This document shows, one piece after another, positions 1 to 8,805 of a stretch of 26,499 nt of DNA; the stretch's first letter is position 1; each line of letters opens with the position of its first letter. The notes below the pieces were generated by a model. That model made no database searches and was not told the origin of the DNA. It was given only the letters and a program-made list of their open reading frames with translations. Where the stretch lies: positions 1 through 26,499 of the forward strand of contig RAZP01000043.1 in assembly GCA_004028745.1 (NCBI GenBank), in the 5' to 3' direction. Made by a program: the position numbers and the translations under genes. This stretch comes from Prosthecochloris sp. (GTDB taxonomy: Bacteria; Bacteroidota; Chlorobiia; Chlorobiales; Chlorobiaceae).

Positions 1-23
1 TTTTGACTTAAAGTTAGTGCCGT

Positions 24-947
24 ATGCTGAAAACAAATGAAAAGAATCTTGTGGAATTTTTACTGCAATGCCAGCCAGGCCCCCCGAAGACAAGGGGAAG
101 CTGGAGTGTTGATCACCGTGGAGAGCCATTCCTGCTGCCTTCAATAGGGGGTGTTACCCTGAATGTGCAGGCAGGAGACAGTGCGTTCGGCTGGGCTGGG
201 GATCATGTCGAGCCCGGAGTAAGCTGCACCGCCGATACGCATAAGCCGTTTGACCATCCGAACAATTCCCTGCAAATTTATTCGTGCGTGGGAAACACAG
301 CGACAATTATTTCCGGTGAAGCCAAAGGGGAAAAGGGTATTGTGCTCGGTCATCATGGTGGGTCGGAGCACGTTATTGTCGATTTTTCAAGGGAAGTCAA
401 GGAAAAGCTGACGTATAACGATACCATCATGGTTCACGCCAAGGGCCAGGGCTTGAAGCTCCTGGATTATCCCGATATCGTACCTTTCAACCTTGCGCCC
501 GAGCTGTTGAAAAAGATGAGAATCAGGGAGGTCGGCGACAACGTCCTTGAGGTTTCTGTCACCACTGTTGTTCCCGCAGCCTGCATGGGGTCGGGAGTAG
601 GGGCTTCGCATGTCGCTAAGGGTGATTACGACGTCATGACGAGCGACGAGGAGACTGTCAGGAGATACGGGCTGGACAAAATGCGGTTCGGAGATTTCGT
701 CGCCCTGATGGATCATGATAATCGTTACGGCAGAGCATACAGACAGGGTGCTGTTTCCATCGGTGTCGTGGTACACAGCGATTGTCTGGTTGCAGGTCAC
801 GGGCCGGGGGTTACGACGATCATGACCTGTGCCAGTTCGCTTATCAAGCCTGTTATCAATCCTGCGGCGAATATCGCAGACATTCTCGGAATCGGTACTG
901 TTTTGAAAGCGCCGAAAAAGAAAAACAGAAGGAAAAAAGATATATAG
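24..947 (+). CDS. DUF4438 family protein
   Basis: This 307-residue protein matches what I recall of the DUF4438 family, conserved proteins of unknown biochemical role found in anaerobes and thermophiles. It is rich in Gly/His segments: a GDH near residue 59, a GHHGGSEH stretch near 110, and a conserved ACMGSGVGA stretch near 187. A C-terminal part reads SIGVVVHSD, then AGHGPGVTT. These look like small-molecule or metal-site loops, but no catalytic assignment is possible. The C-terminus is a lysine/arginine-rich tail (KAPKKKNRRKKDI), as is common for terminal tails. No signal peptide or membrane helix is seen. The ATG start lacks a clear ribosome-binding site, and only 23 bases of upstream sequence are available, so the start is provisional. 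It reads in the same direction as the downstream hsp20 gene, 137 bp away. Confidence 0.8.
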   Translation: MLKTNEKNLVEFLLQCQPGPPKTRGSWSVDHRGEPFLLPSIGGVTLNVQAGDSAFGWAGDHVEPGVSCTADTHKPFDHPNNSLQIYSCVGNTATIISGEAKGEKGIVLGHHGGSEHVIVDFSREVKEKLTYNDTIMVHAKGQGLKLLDYPDIVPFNLAPELLKKMRIREVGDNVLEVSVTTVVPAACMGSGVGASHVAKGDYDVMTSDEETVRRYGLDKMRFGDFVALMDHDNRYGRAYRQGAVSIGVVVHSDCLVAGHGPGVTTIMTCASSLIKPVINPAANIADILGIGTVLKAPKKKNRRKKDI

Positions 948-1001
948 CCTCGATGTCAGTGCTGGAATTTTTCCTCTTTCCCTGTTGTTACAATATTTTG
1001 C

Positions 1002-1014
1002 GTGCGTAGCGCAC
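1002..1014 (+). terminator. Weak hairpin after the DUF4438 gene
   Basis: GTGCG and CGCAC form a 5-bp perfect stem around a TAG loop, followed by TACTTTT. It lies about 55 bp after the DUF4438 stop and could be a weak terminator. The stem is short, so this is tentative. Confidence 0.3.
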
Positions 1015-1084
1015 TACTTTTGCATTCTCATGTGGTTATCTGTTTCATTGTTTTTGACAACAAATACTGTAATGGGGGGTTATT

Positions 1085-1501
1085 ATGGCAATCAAGTTAT
1101 ATGGTCGCGATCCTCTGAAAATGTTTGAAAATGTCTTCAGCGAAACGATGACTCCGTTTTTTTCTTCCATGGCTCCATCGTTCAGAGTTGATGTAAGTGA
1201 AGACGATAAAACGATTTACATCGATGCGGACATGCCGGGAGTGAAAAAAGAGGATGTCAAGATTAGCATGGATGAAGATATTCTCACCATCAATGTGGAA
1301 AGGACGCACGAGGAAGAAGAGAAAAAGAAAGATTACCACAGGATTGAGCGTTCATACGGCAGCATGAGTAGAAGCTTTACTGTGGGAGAGAACGTAGACG
1401 CCGACAACATCGAGGCAAAATATGACAACGGCGTTCTTCATATCGTCCTGCCGAAGAAAAAGCCGGTTGAGAAGGCGAAGAAGGAGATTGATGTGAAGTA
1501 A
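1085..1501 (+). CDS. Hsp20 / small heat-shock protein
   Basis: This 138-residue protein is a typical bacterial small heat-shock protein, an ATP-independent chaperone that forms oligomers and holds unfolding proteins. The alpha-crystallin domain spans about residues 32-125: it opens FRVDVSEDD, has DMPGVKKEDVKI in the middle, and ends with the signature NGVLHIVLPKKK near 115-126. The short N-terminal arm contains the Phe-rich FFSSM segment. The C-terminus (KKEIDVK) contains an I-x-V motif, EIDV, which in this family docks on a neighbouring subunit. A G-rich tract 5-10 bases upstream of the ATG (GGGGGG) is the likely ribosome-binding site. The gene is isolated from its neighbours by a strong terminator downstream. 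No CIRCE element is visible in the 137-bp upstream gap. Confidence 0.95.
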   Translation: MAIKLYGRDPLKMFENVFSETMTPFFSSMAPSFRVDVSEDDKTIYIDADMPGVKKEDVKISMDEDILTINVERTHEEEEKKKDYHRIERSYGSMSRSFTVGENVDADNIEAKYDNGVLHIVLPKKKPVEKAKKEIDVK

Positions 1502-1527
1502 GTATAACCAACAGGTTGACCCGACAA

Positions 1528-1552
1528 AAAACCCTCCTTCCCGGAGGGTTTT
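1528..1552. terminator. Bidirectional intrinsic terminator
   Basis: A 10-bp perfect stem, AAAACCCTCC with GGAGGGTTTT, surrounds the loop TTCCC. The T tract follows the stem on both strands because the arm ends are A/T runs. It sits between the convergent hsp20 (ends 1501) and bchE (ends 1578) genes and serves both. Confidence 0.9.
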
Positions 1553-1577
1553 TTGTTACTGTTGTAATCGAAAGCGA

Positions 1578-3218
1578 TCAGCAGTTTCTGACGGTTGATG
1601 AGGTACGATCCTTGATGGTGCTTTCATCGAACTCATCCCAGTCGTGTTCATCATGTTCGCGCTGATAGCCGGCTTCTTTCAGGCCGAAACTCATATCAGC
1701 AACCATTTCAGGCCGTTTTTCCTTCAGGTTTTTCACCTCATCCTGAGTGAGAATCCTTGATTTATCGAACCCGAGATCAATTTCAATCTTACGGTTCTTG
1801 GTTTTGACGCGGTCGATGTCATAGAACCTCTTGGTTAGCGTGGTTTGAGCAAACGCTTTAAGGCAGCCGAGCATGTATTTGCGAACATAGGCGTCCTTGA
1901 TCCAGGGATAACTGAAAAAAGTCTTGCGGGCGTAGAAGCGTCCGTATGATTTCAGTACGCCTTTGAGGACGTCTTCGCGCTCCATGTTGTCCGGTTTGAT
2001 GATCGGAGAGACAAAGTTGTAACGCGAGTAGTCGCGTACTTCAACCCTGTCACCAAGCTCTTTGAAGAGATCGGAGAACGGCCAGGGAGTGTAGATGGTC
2101 CAGTTAGCCATATCAGGATCCCAGTCCTTGCAGAGCTGGTAGGTTTCCTCAATGGTTTCGGGTGTTTCGTGTTCGAGACCCATAACAAACTGAGCCTCGG
2201 CGACAATGCCGTTTTTCTGCAGAAGCTTGATGGCGTACTTGTTCTCCTCGATGGTTGTTTCTTTACGGAAACGGTTCAGGTTCATCTGGCTTGCGGCTTC
2301 CGTGCCGAGTGAGACGTGAACAAGTCCTGCCTTGCGGTAGAATGGCAGCAGGTCTGCGTCACGCATGATGTCGGTCACCCTTGTGTTGATGCCCCAGGTT
2401 ACATCGAGTTTGCGGTCGATAAGCTCTTGGCACAACGAAACGAATTTCTGCTTGTTGATCGTCGGTTCCTCGTCGGCGAGAATAAAGAACCCGACATTGT
2501 ATTTCTTGACCAGAATTTCAATTTCATCGACAAAGTGCTTTGGACTTCTTGCGCGGTATCTCCGCCAGAACTGCCACTGTGAGCAGAAAGTACAGGTGAA
2601 TGGGCAGCCGCGGGCGAAGTTCGGAACGGCCAGGCGGCAATTAAGCGGGGTATAGATGTACTTGTCCCAATCATAAAGACTCCAGTCGGGTGTCAAGTCG
2701 TCAAGATCCTCGATTACCGGGTGAGCGGCTGTAGCGTGGACTTCTCCATCATCATTGATATAGGCGATACCGGTGATGTTCTCACGCTCTTTCAGGTCAT
2801 TGCCTGCATCGATGGCCTTGATGATGTTGACGGCAACCTCTTCCCCTTCACCACGGATAACGTAGTCGGTTTCAGGGGCTTCTGTCAGAACCTGCGGGTA
2901 CATGAAGGTCGAGTGGATGCCGCCCATGATCGTTCTGATCTTCGGGTTGACCTTCTTGGCGATCTTCATGATATCCTGAGCTTTGAAAATGGAAGGCGTG
3001 ATATTGGTCGTCATAACCACGTCGGGATTGTTTTGCCGGATAATCTCCTCAATGGTTTCATCCGGAAGGTCTTCAGCCATGGCATCAACAAAACGAACTT
3101 GTGAAAAGCCTGCTTGTTTCAGGGCACCGCCGATATAAGCCACCCAGCTTGGCGTCCAGTTTCCGGCGATTTCGGCTCCTCCAGAGTGATAATTTGGTTG
3201 AACCATCAAAATTTTCAT
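1578..3218 (-). CDS. bchE: Anaerobic Mg-protoporphyrin IX monomethyl ester cyclase (BchE)
   Basis: BchE is the oxygen-independent cyclase that forms the isocyclic E ring, converting Mg-protoporphyrin IX monomethyl ester to protochlorophyllide with oxygen from water. It needs a [4Fe-4S] cluster, S-adenosylmethionine and cobalamin. The 546-residue protein begins with a B12-binding-like Rossmann domain (MKILMVQPNYHSGG, then MGGIHSTF near 98-105). The radical SAM core carries the CxxxCxxC cluster motif at Cys205, Cys209 and Cys212 (CPFTCTFC), and GEGEE near 123-127 is also typical of the B12/radical SAM class. The C-terminus is acidic and His-rich (REHDEHDWDEFDE). An AGGAGGG ribosome-binding site at 3228-3234 supports the start. 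It is the last gene of the leftward bch group, 146 bp after bchM, with a palindromic candidate operator in that gap. Confidence 0.93.
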   Translation of the reverse strand: MKILMVQPNYHSGGAEIAGNWTPSWVAYIGGALKQAGFSQVRFVDAMAEDLPDETIEEIIRQNNPDVVMTTNITPSIFKAQDIMKIAKKVNPKIRTIMGGIHSTFMYPQVLTEAPETDYVIRGEGEEVAVNIIKAIDAGNDLKERENITGIAYINDDGEVHATAAHPVIEDLDDLTPDWSLYDWDKYIYTPLNCRLAVPNFARGCPFTCTFCSQWQFWRRYRARSPKHFVDEIEILVKKYNVGFFILADEEPTINKQKFVSLCQELIDRKLDVTWGINTRVTDIMRDADLLPFYRKAGLVHVSLGTEAASQMNLNRFRKETTIEENKYAIKLLQKNGIVAEAQFVMGLEHETPETIEETYQLCKDWDPDMANWTIYTPWPFSDLFKELGDRVEVRDYSRYNFVSPIIKPDNMEREDVLKGVLKSYGRFYARKTFFSYPWIKDAYVRKYMLGCLKAFAQTTLTKRFYDIDRVKTKNRKIEIDLGFDKSRILTQDEVKNLKEKRPEMVADMSFGLKEAGYQREHDEHDWDEFDESTIKDRTSSTVRNC

Positions 3219-3318
3219 CGGTATCCACCCTCCTGATATGTTTGTTAAAAGCTCTGCAGCTTGTCTGAAAAAGGTTGAAAAGAAAAGGTTGTTTAGGTTC
3301 CGAAAGTGTAAAGGACGC

Positions 3319-3347
3319 TTAATTTACAATTAATTTCTCAAAATTAA
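3319..3347. promoter_or_regulatory. Overlapping AT-rich palindromes upstream of bchE (candidate operator)
   Basis: Two overlapping perfect inverted repeats lie 101-129 bp upstream of the bchE start: TTAATTTACAATTAA (3319-3333) and TTAATTTCTCAAAATTAA (3330-3347). The TTAATTT half-site therefore recurs with an 11-bp period, so both copies would lie on nearly the same face of the helix. This is what a dimeric regulator site can look like, but the region is AT-rich and no regulator is known from the window. Confidence 0.35.
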
Positions 3348-3364
3348 CATGATAACGCCCGATA

Positions 3365-4066
3365 TTACTTTCTTTCAGCGTGCATGAGCATGGTATGATA
3401 AAACCCGAAACTTATTTTCTGCCTGTTTTTTACGACCATTCCGGTTTCTTCCATAGCCTTGTTCATGTTCTCGTTCGTGATCATTTGAATCGTTGTTCGA
3501 CGTTCTTTTTTCGGGAAAAATCCTCCTATCCAGTGCTGTAATGCAAGAATTCTGTTGTACGGAGCGTAAGTGAAAATGACTGGGCCTTTTGTGAGGCTCG
3601 ATAGATTTTTGAACGCCTCGATAAATCCTTCCGCGGGGTAATGAATAAGTACATCGAAACAGACGACTGCATCATACGTTCCTTTGACTGACTCAATCGT
3701 GTTTACCTCGAAATCAATCTTGTCCTGTACTCCCTTTGCGGTGGCTTCTTCCCGTGACTTGTTAACCATCTGAGCAGCAATATCAACAGCTTTGACGTTG
3801 TAACCATTCCCGGCAAGGCGGATGCTGAAAAGGCCCGTGCCGCAACCCGCGTCCAGGATTGTTGATTTTTCGGGCAGGTTGAGCTGCTGAAGCCATTCAT
3901 AAGCCCTGTCCATCATAACGGCGTGTCCTTGCCTGACCGTTGTACGAACAGTTGAAAGCTTTTCGTTTCCGTAGATTGACGACCAGCGATTGAACCCGTT
4001 ACCGTTAAAATAGGAACGGAGCATCTTCTGGTGTTCTTCAGCATTGAATGATGATGTACTGTTCAT
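3365..4066 (-). CDS. bchM: Mg-protoporphyrin IX O-methyltransferase (BchM)
   Basis: BchM transfers a methyl group from S-adenosylmethionine to the C13 propionate of Mg-protoporphyrin IX, making the substrate of BchE. It is known to work closely with the chelatase H subunit. The 233-residue protein is a class I methyltransferase: the SAM-binding motif I is ILDAGCGTG at residues 70-78, with the acidic motif II AVDIA about 22 residues later and FDVLIHYP as the motif IV region. The start region (EEHQKMLRSYFNGNGFNRWSSIYG) is characteristic of BchM/ChlM. It begins 42 bp after the end of bchH on the same strand, so the two are probably co-transcribed. No strong Shine-Dalgarno sequence precedes the ATG. 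Confidence 0.95.
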   Translation of the reverse strand: MNSTSSFNAEEHQKMLRSYFNGNGFNRWSSIYGNEKLSTVRTTVRQGHAVMMDRAYEWLQQLNLPEKSTILDAGCGTGLFSIRLAGNGYNVKAVDIAAQMVNKSREEATAKGVQDKIDFEVNTIESVKGTYDAVVCFDVLIHYPAEGFIEAFKNLSSLTKGPVIFTYAPYNRILALQHWIGGFFPKKERRTTIQMITNENMNKAMEETGMVVKNRQKISFGFYHTMLMHAERK

Positions 4067-4108
4067 GCTGTTTGTTGTAGGTTGATGAATGTTGCTGATA
4101 CGGTTTTG

Positions 4109-7100
4109 CTATGGGTTACTGTAGTGTGTGCCTTCCATGCGGCTTTCAAGCTCGGAGTACAGTTCCTGCAATTCTTCAATGGTTTCACTGTCGGCTTGCC
4201 AGAATCCTCTTGAGTTTGCTTCAAGAAGGCGCTTTGTCATCGACATGGTGGCGTGAAGATTAAGGTTTTTCAATCTTTCGAGCATGTCCTTGTCCTGCAG
4301 GTAGGTCTCGTTAAACTGGTTGTATGTCCAGTCTTTTACCGCTGAGGCGGTTACGCTCCAGCCGTAGGTATTGCTGAGATGTGACTCGATTTCCCGTACC
4401 CCTTCATAGCCGTGCTCGAGCATGGATTCATACCATTTCGGGTTCAAGAGTTTGGTCCGGGCTTCGAGAGCTACCATGTTTTCAAGGGAACAGATTTTCT
4501 GCTTCTTTCCGAAACCATTGACATCGCCGACCATTACTTTCGGCTTCGAACGGCTGGCCTGTTCCACTGATTTGGAAACGCCCCCGAGATACTCATAATA
4601 ATGGTCAATATCAGAAATGCCTATCTCATAACTGTCAATGTTCTGATAGGTCAGGGTAACGTTACGCAAGGCGGAAGTTAATATTTCCGGTGATTCTTCC
4701 CATGCTCCTTGTGAGCTGAACGAGAAACTTTTACGGTTTATAAACGTTTCGGACAGTTCATCGTCGTTGTCCCAACTGCTGCTTTCAACAAGATGATTCA
4801 CATTTGCACCGTAGCTGCCCGGTGCATTGGAAAAGATCCGGTTTGCTGCTTTTTCAAAGGAAATGCCTTCTTCGGCAATCTGCCGTAAGACGTTTCTGCG
4901 GACGAAATTGATGGTTTCCGGTTCTTCCGCTGCCGCAGCAAGCCGCACGGCCTTGTCGAGCAGCTTGATCTGATGGGAAAGCAGGTCGCGGAATATACCG
5001 CTGACCGTTATAACTACATCTATACGCGGCCTTCCCAGTTCTTCTTGAGGGACAAGTTCAACGTCGCTGACCTTGCCCAGTTCATCGGTTTTTGGCCGGG
5101 CACCGATAAGGGCCAGTGCCTGGGCGATCCCTTCCCCGTCACTTTTCAGATTATCGGTTCCCCACAGGACGATCGCTATCGATTCAGGAAGGCAGCCGCT
5201 TTCCTCACGATAGCGGGACAGAAGTTCTTCCGCTGAGGCTTTTCCCTGTTTTTGTGCAAATAACGAGGGTATGCTGAATGGATCGAGGCTGTGGATATTG
5301 CGCCCTGTCGGAACTATTTCGGGGTTTCGTACAAGATCGTTGCCCGGTGATGGTTCTATATAGCTGCCGGACAAAGCTTCCAGCATGCCCGGGACTTCCC
5401 GGTTGCTGATCATGGCAATGAGTACGCGCTGCAAAGCCCGCCATAGTCCGGATAGCTGTCCGGGTTTAATCGACACTTCCCGATGCAGATAGTGTTCGGC
5501 TTCCGAGACTCTTACCGGGAACGTTGCTTCAAGAATGTTGCGAAGTTCATGCTGTGCTCTTTTTTTCTCCGGGAGACTGCCGATAAAAAGCCTGACCGCT
5601 TCCCGGCTGATGCCTGTGATTCGGTGCCATTGCAGGCTCGCCTCCCGGTTACTGCTGCTTTGTTCGAGCAGGTTGCTGTAATCTGTCTTTTGAACCTTAC
5701 AGATATACTCGGGCAACGACAGGTTCTGCAATTCCGCAAAAGGGTGAGCAGCAAGTAAAGTCAACTGGTCCACCAAGGTTTCAGGTGACGGATCCTCACC
5801 GATGATATGAAGGCCAAGGGGAATCATACGCTCCTCAACGTTGTACAATTCAGCATTCAGAGCGGCGAGATATTGCTCGATTGAGAGAGCCTGGGAGTCG
5901 GTATTTAATTCGAGATTTTCCGCTAAAGCGGAAATCTCTGCAAGAACTTCTTGGGATTCGGTATGATAGCAGTTTTCTATAAGAGCCCTGAGCTGCCGGA
6001 GTCCTTTGTAAAGCCCTGCCTGTTGGAGTGGAGGAGAGAGATAGCTTATGAGCGTCGCAAAACCCCGTCTTTTCGCTATAGCGCCTTCACTTGGATTGTT
6101 GACACAGTAATAGTAGAAATCAGGCAAACTTCCTATCAGGCGTTTCGGCCAGCATGATGCGCCCAGTCCGACCTGTTTTCCCGGCATGAATTCAAGTGCT
6201 CCGTGTGTCCCGAAGTGAATAACAGCATCAGCCTGCCAGATATGTTCGAGCCAGGCGTAAAAAGCCGCAAAAGCATGGTTGGGAGCGGCATCTTTTGCCA
6301 TCAGAAGGCGCATCGGGTCACGTTCGTAACCAAAGCTCGGCTGCTGACCGATAAAGATATTGCCGAGTGTTTTGCCAAGGATGTGAAAACGCTTGCCGTC
6401 GGTAAGCATTTCTCCGGGAGCATCGCCCCAGAATGATTCAATTTCATGATAGTAGGGAAAGATTTTCCGGTACTCATCAACGTCAAGATGTTCAGCGACG
6501 TTTCCGTCTGTACCGAACAGGTCCCGGTTTCCATCAAGGATTTCATCTTTGAGTGCTTGAGCGCTCTCCGGGAGCGTAACCCTGTAGCCTGCATGCTTCA
6601 TTTCCCTGAGCACTCTGAACAGGCTCTCAAAAACATCGAGATAAGCAGCTGTGCCTGCGTTCCCCAGGTTTGGCGGGAAATTGAAGAGTATGATGGCGAC
6701 CCTTTTTTCCGGAGGGGCTTTTTTCCGCAAGGTTACATGTTTCAGCACACGGTCTGCTATGGTGCTTATTTCTTTGGAAAGGGGCACTGTTTTGTCGCTT
6801 TCTTCCTCCGCACCGGCGTAGACATGCGGCTCGGTAGATCCGTCGAGCTCGGGCACGGCAACACTTAAAGCGGTTTGCAGCGGTGTCAGTCCGAAGTTAC
6901 CCGACTTCCACTGTTGAATCGACTGAAAAGAAAGCGGAACAAGATTGATGTAGGGTACACCGGTTTTTTTGAGAGCCTCTATTGCCTCGGAGGCCCTGTT
7001 TTCCGCAGGTCCTCCCACCAGGGAAAAGCCGGTAGCGTTGATAATAAGGTCGGGAGAGAGTTTCCCGGCGCTTTCCTTGCCGAAAAAGCCGTCAAGAGCC

Positions 7101-7945
7101 GGTCGGAAATCAAGCCCTCCGCTGTAAGCGATGCAGGCATCGAGGTTCCTGGATTCCAATGCCCGAAGCAGATGCTCCAGGTGCTGCATGTTTTTGCTCA
7201 GCACCGTTGCACGCATGGCAAGAATGGCTACCCGGCCTCTGCTTTGCCTGCACCGGTTCCTGCTGAGCCATTCTTTGAATTGTATTGCAGTGTAGAAGGG
7301 CTCGGGCGCGTCGGGATGATACAGTGCGGTATCGGGATAAAATACCGGGTCTTTCTGTGGGAGCCGCCCGGTGAAAGAGGGAACGTAACGGTCAATCAGG
7401 AGGCAGAGAAAGCGCTCCATGTTTTCATCGGAGCCGTTAAGCCAAAACTGATGGGCAGCAATGAATGTATGGATATCCCTTGCCTTGCCCGGAATATGCT
7501 TCATGACCTTGCTGATATTACGTACAAGTGCAAGCTGGCGCTGGCTTTCGCCGGGGCTGTTTTTTGGCTTGAGTCGTGAGGTCCATTCCCTGAAGATGCT
7601 TTTTTTCTTTTCCTCTTCACCTGGCTTATGCAGGGTGAATTTGCCGAGACGCGTTTGACGGATAAGGGCAGGGTTGCTCGTTATGATGCAGACCGGACAA
7701 GCTGCCCCTGAAAGAAGCTTTTCGAGAGGCCGGACAATTTCTTCGCTGAAAAGCATTGAACCGAAAATAAAGTCGGTTTTGGAAAATGCTTTTTCAAGCT
7801 TCTGCCAGACTTCTTCTCCGTTATGAAGGCCGAGGTTGAAGATCATTACCTCGAGTCGGCAGCCGAATTCCCGGTTCAGAACAGCAGCGGCATGTTTCAA
7901 TGCGCTGTTGTTGGTGGCTTCCATTGTCAAAAAGAGAAAGTGCAT
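4109..7945 (-). CDS. bchH: Magnesium chelatase H subunit (BchH)
   Basis: This is the large porphyrin-binding subunit of Mg-chelatase, which with BchI and BchD inserts Mg into protoporphyrin IX using ATP. The 1278-residue protein has the usual length for this CobN/BchH family. The most diagnostic segment is near residues 577-620: HFGTHGALEFMPGKQVGLG, then CWPKRLIGSLPDFYYY and NNPSEGAIAKRRG. The HGALEFMPGKQ form is that of true BchH/ChlH, unlike the HGTVEWMPG of the upstream paralogue, which is why I name this one bchH. Its position directly before bchM also fits the order I recall from Chlorobaculum tepidum. A GAGAAG sequence precedes the ATG by a few bases. BchI and BchD must be encoded elsewhere. 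Generic pipelines may label it cobaltochelatase CobN. Confidence 0.9.
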   Translation of the reverse strand: MHFLFLTMEATNNSALKHAAAVLNREFGCRLEVMIFNLGLHNGEEVWQKLEKAFSKTDFIFGSMLFSEEIVRPLEKLLSGAACPVCIITSNPALIRQTRLGKFTLHKPGEEEKKKSIFREWTSRLKPKNSPGESQRQLALVRNISKVMKHIPGKARDIHTFIAAHQFWLNGSDENMERFLCLLIDRYVPSFTGRLPQKDPVFYPDTALYHPDAPEPFYTAIQFKEWLSRNRCRQSRGRVAILAMRATVLSKNMQHLEHLLRALESRNLDACIAYSGGLDFRPALDGFFGKESAGKLSPDLIINATGFSLVGGPAENRASEAIEALKKTGVPYINLVPLSFQSIQQWKSGNFGLTPLQTALSVAVPELDGSTEPHVYAGAEEESDKTVPLSKEISTIADRVLKHVTLRKKAPPEKRVAIILFNFPPNLGNAGTAAYLDVFESLFRVLREMKHAGYRVTLPESAQALKDEILDGNRDLFGTDGNVAEHLDVDEYRKIFPYYHEIESFWGDAPGEMLTDGKRFHILGKTLGNIFIGQQPSFGYERDPMRLLMAKDAAPNHAFAAFYAWLEHIWQADAVIHFGTHGALEFMPGKQVGLGASCWPKRLIGSLPDFYYYCVNNPSEGAIAKRRGFATLISYLSPPLQQAGLYKGLRQLRALIENCYHTESQEVLAEISALAENLELNTDSQALSIEQYLAALNAELYNVEERMIPLGLHIIGEDPSPETLVDQLTLLAAHPFAELQNLSLPEYICKVQKTDYSNLLEQSSSNREASLQWHRITGISREAVRLFIGSLPEKKRAQHELRNILEATFPVRVSEAEHYLHREVSIKPGQLSGLWRALQRVLIAMISNREVPGMLEALSGSYIEPSPGNDLVRNPEIVPTGRNIHSLDPFSIPSLFAQKQGKASAEELLSRYREESGCLPESIAIVLWGTDNLKSDGEGIAQALALIGARPKTDELGKVSDVELVPQEELGRPRIDVVITVSGIFRDLLSHQIKLLDKAVRLAAAAEEPETINFVRRNVLRQIAEEGISFEKAANRIFSNAPGSYGANVNHLVESSSWDNDDELSETFINRKSFSFSSQGAWEESPEILTSALRNVTLTYQNIDSYEIGISDIDHYYEYLGGVSKSVEQASRSKPKVMVGDVNGFGKKQKICSLENMVALEARTKLLNPKWYESMLEHGYEGVREIESHLSNTYGWSVTASAVKDWTYNQFNETYLQDKDMLERLKNLNLHATMSMTKRLLEANSRGFWQADSETIEELQELYSELESRMEGTHYSNP

Positions 7946-8219
7946 AGGTACTTCTCTGTATTTTTTTGTGATATGAGCAGCTTTCCGGTTCCATTAAAAC
8001 AAGGTTTACAGTTCCGGATTCATATCTCTGCGGGGGATGTGCAATCACCTTTTTCTGCGAATGGTCGAGCCTTGCAGGATATTCTTCAATGCAATGATAA
8101 AAGAAGGCTTCCGGGTCGGCAATTACAAATCCTGAGAGAGTGACCTGAGGAGGGTATTATATGATCAGCACCTGATTTTGCAGGAAAAGCTTTGTTACGA
8201 AAGGAGAAGAGGAAGCAAT

Positions 8220-8462
8220 ATGTGCCCGTGCAGGGACGGCATGGAAATGTGGCGTAAAGCAGCAGGATTGTTGATGGAAAACGCTGTAAAAGGGTTTGTT
8301 GGTGTGGAAGCTCTTGCTGTCTGCCGACTGTTCTCGGAAGGAATACAGCATCGATGTGTTTTCATCAAGAAAACGCTGAACCGTAACAATCCTGGAGGAA
8401 TGTTCTTTACTTTTCGACTTGGCGTTGAACGAGGAGGTTTTAGCAAGGAAATTGTGACCTAA
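8220..8462 (+). CDS. Possible small ORF, no recognised family
   Basis: An 80-codon frame starts at an ATG preceded by purine-rich AAGGAG (8201-8206) and AGGAAG. It begins MCPCRDGMEMWRKAAG and contains four cysteines. I recognise no domain. It runs opposite to the flanking bch genes. It may be real because of the ribosome-binding site, or chance in an otherwise non-coding gap. A conserved homologue between bchS and bchH in other green sulfur bacteria would decide. Confidence 0.2.
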   Translation: MCPCRDGMEMWRKAAGLLMENAVKGFVGVEALAVCRLFSEGIQHRCVFIKKTLNRNNPGGMFFTFRLGVERGGFSKEIVT

Positions 8463-8673
8463 AACCGAAACGAGAAAAAAGAGGAATATTTCTAAAAAAC
8501 GCCAGAGACTTCTGGATATGTTGTACTTTCCGGGTGTTGCCATACAGCAAATTTTTTAAATATATCAAACTACCGGCGAATAATAAAAGCCTTGCCAGTG
8601 TAGTTTTCCCCGATATTACCTGAATTGCGTGATATGGACGTGTTTTCCTGTTGAAATATAAAAAGGCCGTAGA

Positions 8674-8713
8674 GCAATTATTGCGCAGAGTCTCCCTTGC
8701 AATGCTTATTGCA
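8674..8713. repeat. Paired GCAAT palindromes downstream of bchS-like
   Basis: GCAATTATTGC (8674-8684) and TGCAATGCTTATTGCA (8698-8713) are two adjacent hairpins built from the same GCAAT/ATTGC arms. They lie about 95-130 bp past the bchS-like stop and could form alternative stems in its 3' untranslated region. No T tract follows, so this is not a classic terminator. Confidence 0.4.
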
Positions 8714-8805
8714 GCACTATCATTTCGATTACAAGTACGATTACCGTGCTTCGCTGGTGTTGTAGTGACAAGTGACCAGTAACGAGTCTCACCGCCCGTC
8801 TCTTG

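Larger units (their letters stand above)
7946..8805. other. 860-bp gap between the two chelatase genes
   Basis: This is the largest stretch without a convincing gene. It must contain the promoter and leader of bchH (leftward, from the 7946 side) and the end of the bchS-like transcript. I see no tRNA, no recognisable riboswitch and no transposon ends. It holds two weak open frames (rightward 8220-8462, leftward 8157-8543) and a pair of short palindromes at 8674-8713. A short stretch near 8766-8777 (GTGACAAGTGAC) resembles one beside the ssb stop near 22164-22173 (ACTTGTCACT). Confidence 0.6.

Noticed and set aside
1054..1086. TTGACA with TATTAT upstream of hsp20 as a promoter
   Set aside because: The spacing is 21 bp and the TATTAT overlaps the start codon, so it cannot serve as the -10 element of this gene.
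8120..8175. CCTGAGAGAG, ACCTGAGGAGG and TATTATATGATCAGC in order, resembling pieces of a TPP riboswitch
   Set aside because: The 5' GGGG stem, the fixed spacing and the closing CAGCGTAGGGAA part are absent, and the strand is opposite to bchH, so it is probably chance similarity.
8157..8543. Leftward 128-codon frame with a hydrophobic N-terminal segment between the two chelatase genes
   Set aside because: It has no ribosome-binding site and no recognisable family, and its composition looks random after the hydrophobic stretch. It overlaps the somewhat better rightward frame.
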